This document shows positions 34,499 to 43,010 of a stretch of 52,003 bases of DNA, in pieces. Source of the stretch: UMGS1279 sp045536815. GTDB lineage: Bacteria; Bacillota; Clostridia; Oscillospirales; Acutalibacteraceae. Location of the stretch: the NCBI GenBank assembly GCA_045536815.1, contig JAZSOH010000003.1, positions 1-52,003 of the forward strand. The letters are read 5' to 3'. Position 1 is the first letter of the stretch. Every line of letters starts with the position of its first letter. The notes beneath the pieces are model-generated. The model was not told the DNA's origin, did not search any database, and saw only the letters and a list, made by a program, of their open reading frames with translations. Both the position numbers and the translations under genes were made by a program.

Positions 34499-35500
34499 TT
34501 ATAAAGCCTTAAACTCACTACCCTCTTTACGAAGGTACTTTCCAATCATTATTGCACTTCCCACCGCACCGGCTAAAACACCAATTGCAATGAATATTCC
34601 AAGAAGAGTCCAAGCCTCTTCACTAAACGGAATGAGTGTATTAAAGGTACTAACCATAGACTCACCCGCGATGCGATAACAAAAATAAATAATTCCTTCT
34701 GAAATAAGGGCAGAAATAAGACCTAAAACAACGCCCTCAATAATAAAGGGAAGCCTTACAAACGAATCGGTTGCGCCAACCGCTTTCATTATGCTAATTT
34801 CAAGCTTGCGATTATACATTGTAACTCGAATGGTATTGGAAACAATAACAAGCGAAATTACTGCCAAAATTCCTATAATCCAGAAACAAACAAGGCCGAT
34901 AGCGCTTTTTATTCCCGCAATTTTTTTAGCAAGCTCACCGTGTGATACAATAGTATCAACACCGTTTAGTTTAGAAATTTCAGTTACAGTTGTATCGAAG
35001 GTTTCCATATTTTTAAGGGTTACCCTTGCGCCGTGCGACATTGGGTTGCCGCCCTCTTCACTGAAAATTTCAAAAGCACCTGCTTGGTCTTCTAAAACGG
35101 TTTCCTTTGCAATTTGGAGTGCTTCATCGCTTGAAATAAACTGTACAGAAGCAACGTTTTCTATCTTTTCAATTTCCTTACAAACAGCTTTTGCCTCATC
35201 TTCGCTATGAATAGTATAGGCGCTTTCTGGGATATCGGTGGTTTCACTCACTTTATCGCCTGAAGCCACCTCACCTCCACCATAGATAACAGAGTTTTTA
35301 TCATTGAAATAAACCATTACAACGTTTTGCTGCTCTAATGATTGCATTGATTTGTCAACGTTTTTGGTTACCAAAACAGCCATTCCTATAAGTACCATAC
35401 AAGCTACCAAAACACCTACCGATGCAACCGACATAAGACGGTTTACCCAAACATTACGAAAGCCCTCGCGAGTAAGGTATTTTACACTTTGAATTTTCAT
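34499..35500 (-). CDS. ftsX: Cell division ABC transporter permease FtsX
   Basis: 333 residues with four membrane helices (one near 20-45, three in the C-terminal half) and a large outside loop between helix 1 and 2, enlarged by a Gly/Ser insertion around GGGEVASGDK. It works with FtsE to activate a wall hydrolase. Its ATG overlaps the ftsE stop by 4 bases. Confidence 0.95.
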   Translation of the reverse strand: MKIQSVKYLTREGFRNVWVNRLMSVASVGVLVACMVLIGMAVLVTKNVDKSMQSLEQQNVVMVYFNDKNSVIYGGGEVASGDKVSETTDIPESAYTIHSEDEAKAVCKEIEKIENVASVQFISSDEALQIAKETVLEDQAGAFEIFSEEGGNPMSHGARVTLKNMETFDTTVTEISKLNGVDTIVSHGELAKKIAGIKSAIGLVCFWIIGILAVISLVIVSNTIRVTMYNRKLEISIMKAVGATDSFVRLPFIIEGVVLGLISALISEGIIYFCYRIAGESMVSTFNTLIPFSEEAWTLLGIFIAIGVLAGAVGSAIMIGKYLRKEGSEFKAL

Positions 35501-36264
35501 AGCGAGCCCTCCGCATTATCTGCAACAATTTGACCCTTTTCAAGCATTATTACGCGGTGATGAAAATCGCGAACCAAATTATGCTCATGGGTTACCATTA
35601 AAACGGTTGTCCCCGCCTTGTTTATGCGACTAAGCATTTCAACAATTTCGTAAGACATATTAGGGTCTACGTTTCCTGTAGGCTCGTCCGCAATAAGCAG
35701 CTTCGGCTTATTGATAAGGGCACGGGCCAAACCAACGCGCTGCTGCTCACCACCCGAAAGCTCGGCAGGTTTTGAACGCGCCTTGTGGCCAAGACCAACC
35801 TGACTTAAAACTTTTGCAACCTCACGCCTTATAACGTTGGGCTTTTCACCGACAACGTGCATAGCAAAGGCAACATTATCAAACACGTCCATTGTAGGTA
35901 TAAGTCTGAAGTCCTGAAAAACAATGCCCATAGTTCTTCTAAGCATGGGTACCTGTTTGCGAGGCATTTTGGTAAGGTTATAGCCATTAACCAAAACATC
36001 GCCTGTGTTCGCTTTCTCTTCCCTCATGATAAGTTTCATAAAGGTACTTTTGCCGGCGCCCGAAGCACCAAGAACGAAAACAAATTCGCCCGGCATAATT
36101 TGAATATTAACATCCTTTAAAGCGTGTGTGCCCGCAGCATAGGTTTTAGAAACACCGCGAAACTCAATTATAGGCTTTTCGGGAAGAATTATTTTTTGCT
36201 GAGCTTCGCTATTTGCTTCAGGAGTTAATTTATAATCTTCATTTTCAAAGATTTGATTTTCCAT
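35497..36264 (-). CDS. ftsE: Cell division ATP-binding protein FtsE
   Basis: 255 residues. ABC ATPase with Walker A GASGAGKST (66-74), signature LSGGEQQR and Walker B LLIADEP. An N-terminal extension of about 30 residues precedes the usual FtsE start. It powers FtsX to control the M23 hydrolase encoded downstream. Confidence 0.95.
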   Translation of the reverse strand: MENQIFENEDYKLTPEANSEAQQKIILPEKPIIEFRGVSKTYAAGTHALKDVNIQIMPGEFVFVLGASGAGKSTFMKLIMREEKANTGDVLVNGYNLTKMPRKQVPMLRRTMGIVFQDFRLIPTMDVFDNVAFAMHVVGEKPNVIRREVAKVLSQVGLGHKARSKPAELSGGEQQRVGLARALINKPKLLIADEPTGNVDPNMSYEIVEMLSRINKAGTTVLMVTHEHNLVRDFHHRVIMLEKGQIVADNAEGSL

Positions 36265-36277
36265 TTATAAACCTCTT

Positions 36278-37363
36278 TTAAATTTTAGTTGGGTCAGATT
36301 TAAGATATTTCTTAACCATAAGCGCAATTTTAAACACAATTGCATGGTCAAATTCACGTAGGTCAAGTCCTGTGATTTTTCTAATTTTATCAAGACGATA
36401 AACGAGTGTGTTACGATGAACAAACAGTTTTCTTGAGGTTTCAGAAACGTTGAGATTGTTTTCAAAGAAGCGCTGAATTGTGAAAAGCGTTTCCTGGTCT
36501 AAACTTTCAATGGTGCCACGCTTGAAAACTTCCTTTAAAAATGTTTCGCAAAGGGTTGTAGGAAGCTGATAAATAAGACGGGCAATTCCTAAATTGTCGT
36601 AGTTAACGATAGTTTTTTCGGTATCGAAAACTTTACCAACCTCTAAAGCAAGCTGGGCCTCTTTAAATGAACGAGCGAGTTCTTTAAGGTTTGTAACAAC
36701 CGAGCCTATACCGATAATGGTGTGTGTATAAAATTCGCTCGAAAGAGTATCAACAATAGAGCGCGCAAGTTTTTCAAGATGTTTCGACTCAATATCCTGT
36801 TTAATTTCCTTAACAATGGCAATATCGGTCTCGCTTATGTTGATAACAAAATCCTTCGTTTTGTCGGGGAAGAGATTTTGAATAATCTCATAAACCGAAA
36901 TATCATTCTTGCTTACAATTCTAAGTAAAAGAACAACCCTTGAAACCTCACCATTAAAATGAAGCTCTCTGGCCTTAATCGGAATATCACCAAGCAAAAT
37001 GTTATCTAAAATAACATTTTTAATAAAGTTTCCCCTATCATATTTTTCATCATAATATTGCTTAATATTAGAAAGTGAAACCGCTAATATTGAACAGTAT
37101 TTTGCGGCCTGAGGGTCAGTGCCTTCAACAAAAAGGGTATATTCAGGATGGCCTTGTGTACCAAAGGGTTTATAAGTAAAGTGACCGCTAACAAATGCTT
37201 CGCTACCGCTTACTACCGGAAAGGTCTCAAACTCCTGAGTTTGACCTATACGAAGTAATTCGCTACAAGCGATAATATTATAGTTTTCATCCATTACGCC
37301 AATTGTTCTGTCAATAGCATCTTTCATTTGATGAACAATGCCCTGAAACAGTCTATTAGACAT
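36278..37363 (-). CDS. CdaR/PucR-type transcriptional regulator
   Basis: 361 residues from the ATG at 37363 with AAAGGAG 9 bases upstream. The C-terminal part has the family helix-turn-helix (NLNVSETSRKLFVHRNTLVY followed by RLDKIRKITG); a GGDEF-like or nucleotide-cyclase-like middle domain and an N-terminal sensor-like domain (GVMDENYNIIACSE) precede it. First gene of the minus-strand operon that continues with ftsE and ftsX 13 bases later. The effector is unknown; linkage to ftsEX suggests it responds to an envelope state, which is inference. Confidence 0.85.
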   Translation of the reverse strand: MSNRLFQGIVHQMKDAIDRTIGVMDENYNIIACSELLRIGQTQEFETFPVVSGSEAFVSGHFTYKPFGTQGHPEYTLFVEGTDPQAAKYCSILAVSLSNIKQYYDEKYDRGNFIKNVILDNILLGDIPIKARELHFNGEVSRVVLLLRIVSKNDISVYEIIQNLFPDKTKDFVINISETDIAIVKEIKQDIESKHLEKLARSIVDTLSSEFYTHTIIGIGSVVTNLKELARSFKEAQLALEVGKVFDTEKTIVNYDNLGIARLIYQLPTTLCETFLKEVFKRGTIESLDQETLFTIQRFFENNLNVSETSRKLFVHRNTLVYRLDKIRKITGLDLREFDHAIVFKIALMVKKYLKSDPTKI

Positions 37364-37405
37364 CCAAAACAACTCCTTTAAAAAAATTTATAATATTACT
37401 AATCT

Positions 37406-37434
37406 ATTGTACACAATTTTCTTGATTTTTTCAA
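37406..37434 (-). promoter_or_regulatory. Promoter of the CdaR-ftsEX operon
   Basis: On the minus strand TTGAAA (37429-37434), 17 bp, TACAAT (37406-37411). Confidence 0.7.
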
Positions 37435-37599
37435 GTACATTCTTACAATTTTCCCAAAAAAGTTACAAAAAGGTTACAACCTCTAGTTTTACGACACACA
37501 GACTTCCTTTTAGCCAAAGCATTTTAACTTGAACCAGCTTTAAAGGGCGGTTTTAATGTATATTTTGGCTATTTGTCGCATATAGGCTTTAGCCTACAC

Positions 37600-37628
37600 T
37601 TGACAAAATTACCAAAAAGTAGTATATT
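37600..37628 (+). promoter_or_regulatory. Promoter of the HPr-like gene
   Basis: TTGACA (37600-37605), 17 bp, TATATT (37623-37628). The rest of the 37364-37697 gap holds only the divergent promoter and a short palindrome (TAGGCT-tt-AGCCTA-like, near 37582-37597). Confidence 0.75.
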
Positions 37629-37697
37629 TTCTTTATAGGTTCAATTTTCGAGTTTTTAATACTCTATGAAAGGGCGCCGTTTTTGGCTTAACTGCTT

Positions 37698-37937
37698 ATG
37701 ATTACAGAACAAATCTTTTTAAAAACCCTTGATAATGTTAAATCCTTTGTAGCTCTTTGTATGTCAAAGCCTTATGATATTGAGCTTACACTTGGTAAAT
37801 ATGTTGTCAACGCAAAAAGTATTATGGGCGTTTTCAGTCTTGACCTAACAAATCCTCTTACTGTTGTTGCAAACACTGAAAACGATATTATTTTTAGAAC
37901 AGAAATTTTGCCTTACGTTTATAGCGAAGAAGAGTAA
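37698..37937 (+). CDS. HPr-like domain protein without the phosphohistidine
   Basis: 79 residues with the HPr fold pattern, best seen in KYVVNAKSIMGVFSLDL, the region around Ser46 of HPr. The His15 region reads TLDNVKSFVALCMSKPYDIE with no histidine, so phosphotransfer by enzyme I is not expected; regulation through the Ser46-like site is possible, as in Crh. No good ribosome binding site precedes the ATG, but an 11-codon ORF at 37666-37701 ends over it (TTATGA), suggesting coupled translation. Confidence 0.75.
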   Translation: MITEQIFLKTLDNVKSFVALCMSKPYDIELTLGKYVVNAKSIMGVFSLDLTNPLTVVANTENDIIFRTEILPYVYSEEE

Positions 37938-37953
37938 TTTATGCGAAAATTTC

Positions 37954-37986
37954 AACCGACTTTTCACACAGAAAAGTCGGTTTTTT
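37954..37986 (+). terminator. Terminator of the HPr-like gene
   Basis: AACCGACTTTTC (37954-37965) pairs with GAAAAGTCGGTT, then a T-run. Confidence 0.9.
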
Positions 37987-38000
37987 CTTTTTACATTCAT

Positions 38001-38030
38001 TTGACAAATAATAGATATATATGTTATATT
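38001..38030 (+). promoter_or_regulatory. Promoter of prmA-prfB
   Basis: TTGACA (38001-38006), 18 bp, TATATT (38025-38030). Confidence 0.65.
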
Positions 38031-38061
38031 ATAGTGTAATAATATGGATTGGAGTTATTTT

Positions 38062-38982
38062 ATGGATTGGGCAGAAATTAAAATAAAGGTTCCTACCGCT
38101 TTTACCGATGAAGCATCGGCAATCGCTAACATGGCGGTACCTTACGGAATATATATCGAAGACTATTCAGACCTTGAAAAAGGTGCAGAAGAAATCGCTC
38201 ATATAAACCTTATAGATGAACAGCTCCTTGCAAGTGACAGAAAACATTCGGTTATACATCTTTATATTTCAAAAGAAAACAACGTAAAAGAGAGTACAGA
38301 ATATCTTACTGAGCGCTTTGTTGCCTCAAATATTCCCTTTGTTTTAGAGGAAGACAGCATTTCGGAAACCGAGTGGGAAAATAACTGGAAACAGTTTTTT
38401 AAAACCACCGAAATCGGCAAAAGGCTTTGTATTAGGCCTTGTTGGGAAACCTACGATAATAAAGAAAACAGAAAGGTTCTTAGCATCGACCCCGGCGCCG
38501 CTTTTGGAACAGGCACACATGCCACAACCTCTATGTGCCTTGAGGCGCTTGATGAGCTTATTACAAACGGCATAACCGTTTTAGATATAGGCTCGGGCAG
38601 TGGAATTTTATCTATCGCTTCTGTACTTTTAGGGGCGAGTAGCGCCGTTGGTGTAGATATAGACCCTGTTGCCGTTAAGGTTGCAAAGGAAAATGCCGCC
38701 ATAAACAAAGTAGAAGACAAGGCGACCTATCTTGTAGGGAATTTGAGTGAGCAAATTTCGGACACATTTGACATAGTGGTCGCAAATATTGTTGCCGATG
38801 CAATAATTTCTCTTTCGCGTGATGTTCCCGCTTTGTTAAAAGACAACGGCCTTTTTCTTTGCTCAGGAATTATCGATATAAGAGCAACTGAGGTCGAAGC
38901 TGCACTTAATAAAAACGGTTTTAAAATCGTTAAAAAATTCGAAAAAAGCGGTTGGGTTGCATTCCTTGCCGAAAAAAGATAA
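38062..38982 (+). CDS. prmA: Ribosomal protein L11 methyltransferase
   Basis: 306 residues from the ATG at 38062 (GGAG 7 bases upstream). N-terminal L11-recognition domain (1 to about 110), then a class I SAM methyltransferase domain with PGAAFGTGTHATT, LDIGSGSGILSIA and VVANIVAD, the family's NPPY-like position. Methylates ribosomal protein L11. The next gene, prfB, starts 14 bases after the stop, so both belong to translation. Confidence 0.95.
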   Translation: MDWAEIKIKVPTAFTDEASAIANMAVPYGIYIEDYSDLEKGAEEIAHINLIDEQLLASDRKHSVIHLYISKENNVKESTEYLTERFVASNIPFVLEEDSISETEWENNWKQFFKTTEIGKRLCIRPCWETYDNKENRKVLSIDPGAAFGTGTHATTSMCLEALDELITNGITVLDIGSGSGILSIASVLLGASSAVGVDIDPVAVKVAKENAAINKVEDKATYLVGNLSEQISDTFDIVVANIVADAIISLSRDVPALLKDNGLFLCSGIIDIRATEVEAALNKNGFKIVKKFEKSGWVAFLAEKR

Positions 38983-38996
38983 TCGGAGAATCTGAT

Positions 38997-40115
38997 ATGA
39001 TTGAATTTGAAGAGCAAAAACTTCGTCTTGAAGCAAAATCAAAAGAATTAAAGGCTTTAGGCGACGCGCTTGGCCTTGAACAACTTAAAAGTGAAATAGA
39101 ACAGCTTGAACAGAGAACGGCCCAAGAGGGTTTTTGGGATGATAGCGAAGCCTCCAGCAAAATTTTGAAAACATTAAGTACAAAAAAAGGCAAGGTTGAA
39201 AACTTTAATTCGCTATGTTCTCTTTTCGACGATACTTTAACCCTTATTGAACTTGCCGACGAAGAAAACGACCTTTCGCTTTTAGACGAAATTAAAAATT
39301 CGGTGGAGGATTTTGAAAATCGTCTTTCAGCCGCCACCCTTTCTACCCTTTTGGTTGGCGAGTACGATTCTAAAAATGCAATTTTAACCTTCCATGCGGG
39401 TGCGGGTGGAACCGAAGCACAGGACTGGAATGAAATGCTTGTAAGAATGTATACCCGTTGGGCAGAAAAACACGGTTTTTCTGTTAAAATGCTTGACTTT
39501 CTTGACGGCGAAGAAGCCGGACTTAAAAGTGCAGTTTTGCTTTTAGAGGGCGAAAACGCATACGGATATTTAAAGGGAGAAAACGGAGTACACAGACTTG
39601 TTAGAATTTCCCCCTTCGACTCTTCAGGAAGGCGGCATACAAGCTTTGCTTCACTAGAAGTTATGCCCGAAATTGACGACGATGTTCAAATAGACATCCG
39701 CCCCGAAGATTTAAAGGTTGACACCTACCGTTCAGGTGGCGCAGGCGGTCAGCACGTTAATAAAACTGAATCCGCAATACGCATTACCCACATTCCTACA
39801 GGAATTATTGTCGCTTGTCAGAATGAGCGTAGCCAACACCAAAATAGAGAAGTTGCTATGAAAATGCTTAAATCAAAGCTTACCCAAATAAAAGAGCGTG
39901 AGCATTTAGATAAAATCGAGGATATTAAAGGTGTTCAAAAAGAAATTGCTTGGGGCTCGCAAATTCGTTCCTACGTCTTTATGCCATATACCTTAGCCAA
40001 GGACCACCGCACCGGTGCGGAAAATGGTAACATAAACTCGGTTATGGATGGAGATATTGATATATTTATAAATGCCTATTTAAAGGCGAGTTCATTAGGC
40101 GAACTTGAAGGCTAA
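38997..40115 (+). CDS. prfB: Peptide chain release factor 2, in-frame
   Basis: 372 residues from the ATG at 38997 (GGAG upstream). Releases the peptide at UGA and UAA: SPF stop-codon motif at 205-207 and GGQ at 250-252. Many bacteria read prfB by a +1 frameshift at an internal UGA near codon 25; here the N-terminal region (LKALGDALGLEQLK) is one continuous frame and no CTTTGA site is present, so autoregulation by frameshifting is absent. Confidence 0.96.
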   Translation: MIEFEEQKLRLEAKSKELKALGDALGLEQLKSEIEQLEQRTAQEGFWDDSEASSKILKTLSTKKGKVENFNSLCSLFDDTLTLIELADEENDLSLLDEIKNSVEDFENRLSAATLSTLLVGEYDSKNAILTFHAGAGGTEAQDWNEMLVRMYTRWAEKHGFSVKMLDFLDGEEAGLKSAVLLLEGENAYGYLKGENGVHRLVRISPFDSSGRRHTSFASLEVMPEIDDDVQIDIRPEDLKVDTYRSGGAGGQHVNKTESAIRITHIPTGIIVACQNERSQHQNREVAMKMLKSKLTQIKEREHLDKIEDIKGVQKEIAWGSQIRSYVFMPYTLAKDHRTGAENGNINSVMDGDIDIFINAYLKASSLGELEG

Positions 40116-40123
40116 GCAAACAC

Positions 40124-40190
40124 GAGCACAAAGCCGTACGGATAAAGGCGGCGTGCGAAACTACGACAGGGTTCGAATCCTGTCACACTA
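40124..40190 (+). pseudogene. tRNA-like fragment after prfB
   Basis: A T-arm-like hairpin (GACAGG, loop GTTCGAAT, CCTGTC at 40165-40184) is preceded by a second hairpin whose arms are GCAC-aaa-GCCG and CGGC-GTGC. No acceptor stem can be formed and the T-stem is one base short, so it is not a working tRNA. It looks like a remnant of a tRNA 3' part or a structured tRNA-like element. Confidence 0.45.
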
Positions 40191-40203
40191 GGTTGGTGAT
40201 ATT

Positions 40204-41001
40204 TTGAATAGAATAAAATTTTTCGTTTTACTTGTTATCTCTGCTATAACTTCGGTTGTTTTAAGATATGTTCAGGTTGTTTTTTTGACCGACCAAAAAA
40301 CCGGATTTTTCTTAGAGAATTTTGGGACCATCGGCTATGTTTTCACGGCATTTATTGTTGTTTCAACCGCCCTTTGCGGAGTTGTTGGAGCGCTCGTTGA
40401 GACAAAAAATCTCAAACCTGTTCCTTCAAGTGGTTTTTTCTTTGGTATATGTGCTTTCTTGCTGGGAGTCGCCCAAATTTTTGAAGCCTTTACCAAAAAT
40501 TATGCCTTATTAAATTTACCTACAATAATTTCACTGCTTCGAACTGCTTCAATTTTTTGTTCAGGCGCCGCTTTTTGCTATTTGGGCGTTTGTATTTTAT
40601 CCAAAAAGAGCTGCGACTTCAAGGTTATATCAGTATCAGTAGTTGCGTGGGTTTTTAAGGTTATGTCAACCTTCATTTGTTTTTCGGGAATGTCAAATAT
40701 TTCTGACAATCTCTACGACCTACTCGCCCTTTGTGTAACCCTACTATTTCTTTTGGCTCACAGTAAAACCCTTTGTGGTATAAATTCAGAAAAGAACAAA
40801 AAGCTCATTTTCCCTTTAGGCTCTATTTCAGTTTTAGTTTTAATAACATCGGTTTTTCCAAGAATTATTGCCACTTTTTTCAATAATTCAAATTATATCC
40901 ACCAAAGAATAGACAGTCCTTTAGTTTCTCTCTTTATGATTTTATATATTATTTCTTATCTTTTGAATATTAGTTTTTCTAACGAAAAAAATAATATATA
41001 A
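40204..41001 (+). CDS. Hypothetical polytopic membrane protein
   Basis: 265 residues, about seven membrane helices and very short loops. The start is a TTG at 40204, preceded by GGTTGGTGAT; no ATG is well placed. No family was recognised. It stands alone between the tRNA-like fragment and the tRNA cluster, in the same direction as prfB. Confidence 0.65.
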   Translation: MNRIKFFVLLVISAITSVVLRYVQVVFLTDQKTGFFLENFGTIGYVFTAFIVVSTALCGVVGALVETKNLKPVPSSGFFFGICAFLLGVAQIFEAFTKNYALLNLPTIISLLRTASIFCSGAAFCYLGVCILSKKSCDFKVISVSVVAWVFKVMSTFICFSGMSNISDNLYDLLALCVTLLFLLAHSKTLCGINSEKNKKLIFPLGSISVLVLITSVFPRIIATFFNNSNYIHQRIDSPLVSLFMILYIISYLLNISFSNEKNNI

Positions 41002-41051
41002 TAATGTATTTTATTTTTTACAAAAAATATCATTTTTTTCGAAAAAAAGAC

Positions 41052-41080
41052 TTGACTTTATAGCCCTTAGCGGTTATAAT
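41052..41080 (+). promoter_or_regulatory. Promoter of the tRNA cluster
   Basis: TTGACT (41052-41057), 17 bp, TATAAT (41075-41080): a strong promoter as expected for stable RNA. Confidence 0.8.
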
Positions 41081-41106
41081 AGTCAAGTCGTCAAACGATA
41101 TCATAC

Positions 41107-41183
41107 GGCGGTATAGCTCAGTTGGCTAGAGCATTCGGTTCATACCCGAAGTGTCGTTGGTTCAAATCCGACTACCGCTACCA
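41107..41183 (+). tRNA. tRNA-Met(CAT)
   Basis: 77 bases; acceptor GGCGGTA/TACCGCT, D-arm AGCTCAGTTGGCTAGAGC-like, anticodon loop with CAT, T-loop TTCAAAT, encoded CCA. The G1-U72 pair and absence of initiator features favour elongator Met. Confidence 0.92.
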
Positions 41184-41220
41184 TTTAGAAAGAATATGCG
41201 CTTTGCTATTCTTTCCGTAT

Positions 41221-41295
41221 GGCCCGGTGGTCAAGCGGTTAAGACACCGCCCTTTCACGGCGGTAACACGGGTTCGATTCCCGTCCGGGTCACCA
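41221..41295 (+). tRNA. tRNA-Glu(TTC)
   Basis: 75 bases; anticodon stem CCGCC/GGCGG with loop CTTTCAC (anticodon TTC), T-loop TTCGATT, encoded CCA. Confidence 0.93.
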
Positions 41296-41303
41296 CATTA
41301 CAT

Positions 41304-41380
41304 GCGCCGGTAGCTCAGTTGGATAGAGTGTTTGGCTACGAACCAAAAGGTCGGGGGTTCGAATCCCTTCCGGCGTACCA
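41304..41380 (+). tRNA. tRNA-Arg(ACG)
   Basis: 77 bases; acceptor GCGCCGG/CCGGCGT, anticodon stem TTTGG/CCAAA with loop CTACGAA (anticodon ACG), T-loop TTCGAAT, encoded CCA. Its 3' end is repeated at 41581. Confidence 0.93.
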
Positions 41381-41642
41381 GGAACCAGTAATTGCAAAAG
41401 CAATTGCTGGCTTTTTGTTTTTTAGTATTTATTTGCACTTAAAGTGATTCGAACCCTGAGAGGGCACGAAGCGTAAAGCAAAACAGTTCGGTGAACTGTT
41501 TTGTAGCGTAGTGGTGCGAAGACGGGTACTGTTTGTGTAACAAACGGTCGTCAAGCAGGAAATACGCCAAGGGCGGATTTATCCCTTCCGGCGTACCAGG
41601 AACCAGTAATTGCAAAACGGGTTGCTGGCTTTTTGTTTTTTA
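41363..41642 (+). repeat. Direct duplication of the tRNA-Arg 3' end plus terminator around a structured spacer
   Basis: Bases 41363-41424 and 41581-41642 are near-identical (only a 4-base change between the terminator arms) and begin inside the tRNA-Arg T-arm. The 156-base spacer holds a perfect hairpin AAAACAGTTC-ggt-GAACTGTTTT enclosed by GCAC/GTGC, another hairpin near 41529-41548, and an inverted T-loop-like TTCGAACCC. No gene is present. This is the layout of att sites left by an element that used the tRNA 3' end, or of a tRNA-linked repeat. Confidence 0.7.
41385..41423 (+). terminator. Terminator of the tRNA cluster (copy A)
   Basis: CCAGTAATTGC pairs with GCAATTGCTGG across an AAA loop, then CTTTTTGTTTTTT. 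Confidence 0.9.
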
Positions 41643-41663
41643 TAATAAATATATAAGATAAAA

Positions 41664-41693
41664 AAACCCGTACTGCCATGGCAGTACGGGTTT
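41664..41693 (-). terminator. Terminator of the polysaccharide operon
   Basis: 14-bp perfect stem 41664-41677/41680-41693 around AT; on the minus strand TTTTTTATC follows. Confidence 0.9.
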
Positions 41694-41705
41694 AAGTTTA
41701 TAATA

Positions 41706-42932
41706 TCAAACCAAATCAGGAAGCAAATCATGCCTCATAATATCATTTCCCTCTTCATCCAAAACCTTAAGGGTTGATACAACGGTTCTATGTTTTTCAT
41801 TAAAATCTTCCAAAGAAGAAGCTGTAATGGTAAATCCGGCAATTCTATCGCTACTGCTTGAAACACCCTTTGCAAGAGTACCTTGGGGACGAAGAACGCA
41901 AAATTCAGTAAGCACACCACTTTTTAAAAGTTCCTCTGCGCCTTCAACCCTTGAAAATTTTCCGGGGTAGCAATAAATAAAATCATTTACAACAATCTTA
42001 TTCTTGGTATCAACAGGGTTTATAACAGGAGTTTTGCCAACCGAAAGGTCAATTGCGGCACTAATCACATCAACACCACAAGCGTATTTAATGAGAAGAT
42101 ATTTCATATTGCCGCCTGTACGAGCACAAAACTCAAGCACCGAAACACCCTCACCACTGTCAATCATTTGAATAAGCAAGGGACAATTCTCAAGTCCAAA
42201 AGCATCAGCAATTTGCTGGGCAACGACCTCAATTTGTTTCATAACCTTTTCAGAGGTTGCAACAGGATATCTACCTCTAAAAATAACAAATCTTCCGTCA
42301 TCCTGAATTTTTTCGCTATTTGAAACGCAAAGTATTTTTGCCTTACCGTTTTCAACAAATGCATCTACGCTTATTTCTTTTCCTGCGCAGAATTCTTCAA
42401 CAATTACACCGCCACTACGGCTAATTTCCTCAGCTTCTTTATAAAATTCTTCAAGCTCTTCAAAATTCTTAGCCTTTCGAACACCTTTAGAACTATATGC
42501 ATCAACAGGTTTCACAACAAGCGGAAATTTAAGATGCTTTAAATCTTCCCTATTAAATTCTTCAAGTTGAACGTAATCTGAGGTGGGTATGCCGTTAGCC
42601 TTGAAAACCGCCTTCATACGAATTTTATCTGATACGTCCTGTGCGGTTTCGTAGTCTATGTAGCAAGGAAGACCGAGCATTTCAGATACCTGTGCTACAA
42701 CTAGCAAAACTTGGTCAGCACAAACCGTAATGATAAAATCTACCTCTTCCTTTAAAGCCAAATCTTTAACGGCATCAATATCAAATATTGCAAGTTGATA
42801 GAACTTATCAGCATATGGGCGAGCTAAAGCGTTAGGGTTGCCATCAGCTAATACTGTTTCAATATTTCTTTCCCTAAGCTGTTTTAAAAGTTCGATTTGT
42901 GCTAGGCCACCCGCCAAAACTAGTGCTTTCAT
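41706..42932 (-). CDS. ATP-grasp domain protein of the polysaccharide locus
   Basis: 408 residues from the ATG at 42932 (GGGAGG upstream). N-terminal Rossmann-like part (MKALVLAGG, then DGNPNALARPYADKF), ATP-grasp core with FPLVVKPVDAYSSKGV, IVEEFCAGKEISVD and LEFCARTGGN, resembling carbamoyl-phosphate-synthase-like ligases. Such enzymes join a carboxylate to an amine. As the last gene of a surface-polysaccharide operon that also encodes an aminotransferase, it may attach an amino acid or similar acid to an amino sugar; that is inference. Confidence 0.85.
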   Translation of the reverse strand: MKALVLAGGLAQIELLKQLRERNIETVLADGNPNALARPYADKFYQLAIFDIDAVKDLALKEEVDFIITVCADQVLLVVAQVSEMLGLPCYIDYETAQDVSDKIRMKAVFKANGIPTSDYVQLEEFNREDLKHLKFPLVVKPVDAYSSKGVRKAKNFEELEEFYKEAEEISRSGGVIVEEFCAGKEISVDAFVENGKAKILCVSNSEKIQDDGRFVIFRGRYPVATSEKVMKQIEVVAQQIADAFGLENCPLLIQMIDSGEGVSVLEFCARTGGNMKYLLIKYACGVDVISAAIDLSVGKTPVINPVDTKNKIVVNDFIYCYPGKFSRVEGAEELLKSGVLTEFCVLRPQGTLAKGVSSSSDRIAGFTITASSLEDFNEKHRTVVSTLKVLDEEGNDIMRHDLLPDLV

Positions 42933-43010
42933 ACTTTTGAATCCTCCCAAATTAGAAGCAGTGCATCTAGAAATAATATTAACATAATATATTAAAAACT
43001 TAAATTTGTT

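Noticed and set aside
41122..41447. ORFs across the tRNA cluster
   Set aside because: They translate through three complete tRNA genes and are a common misannotation.
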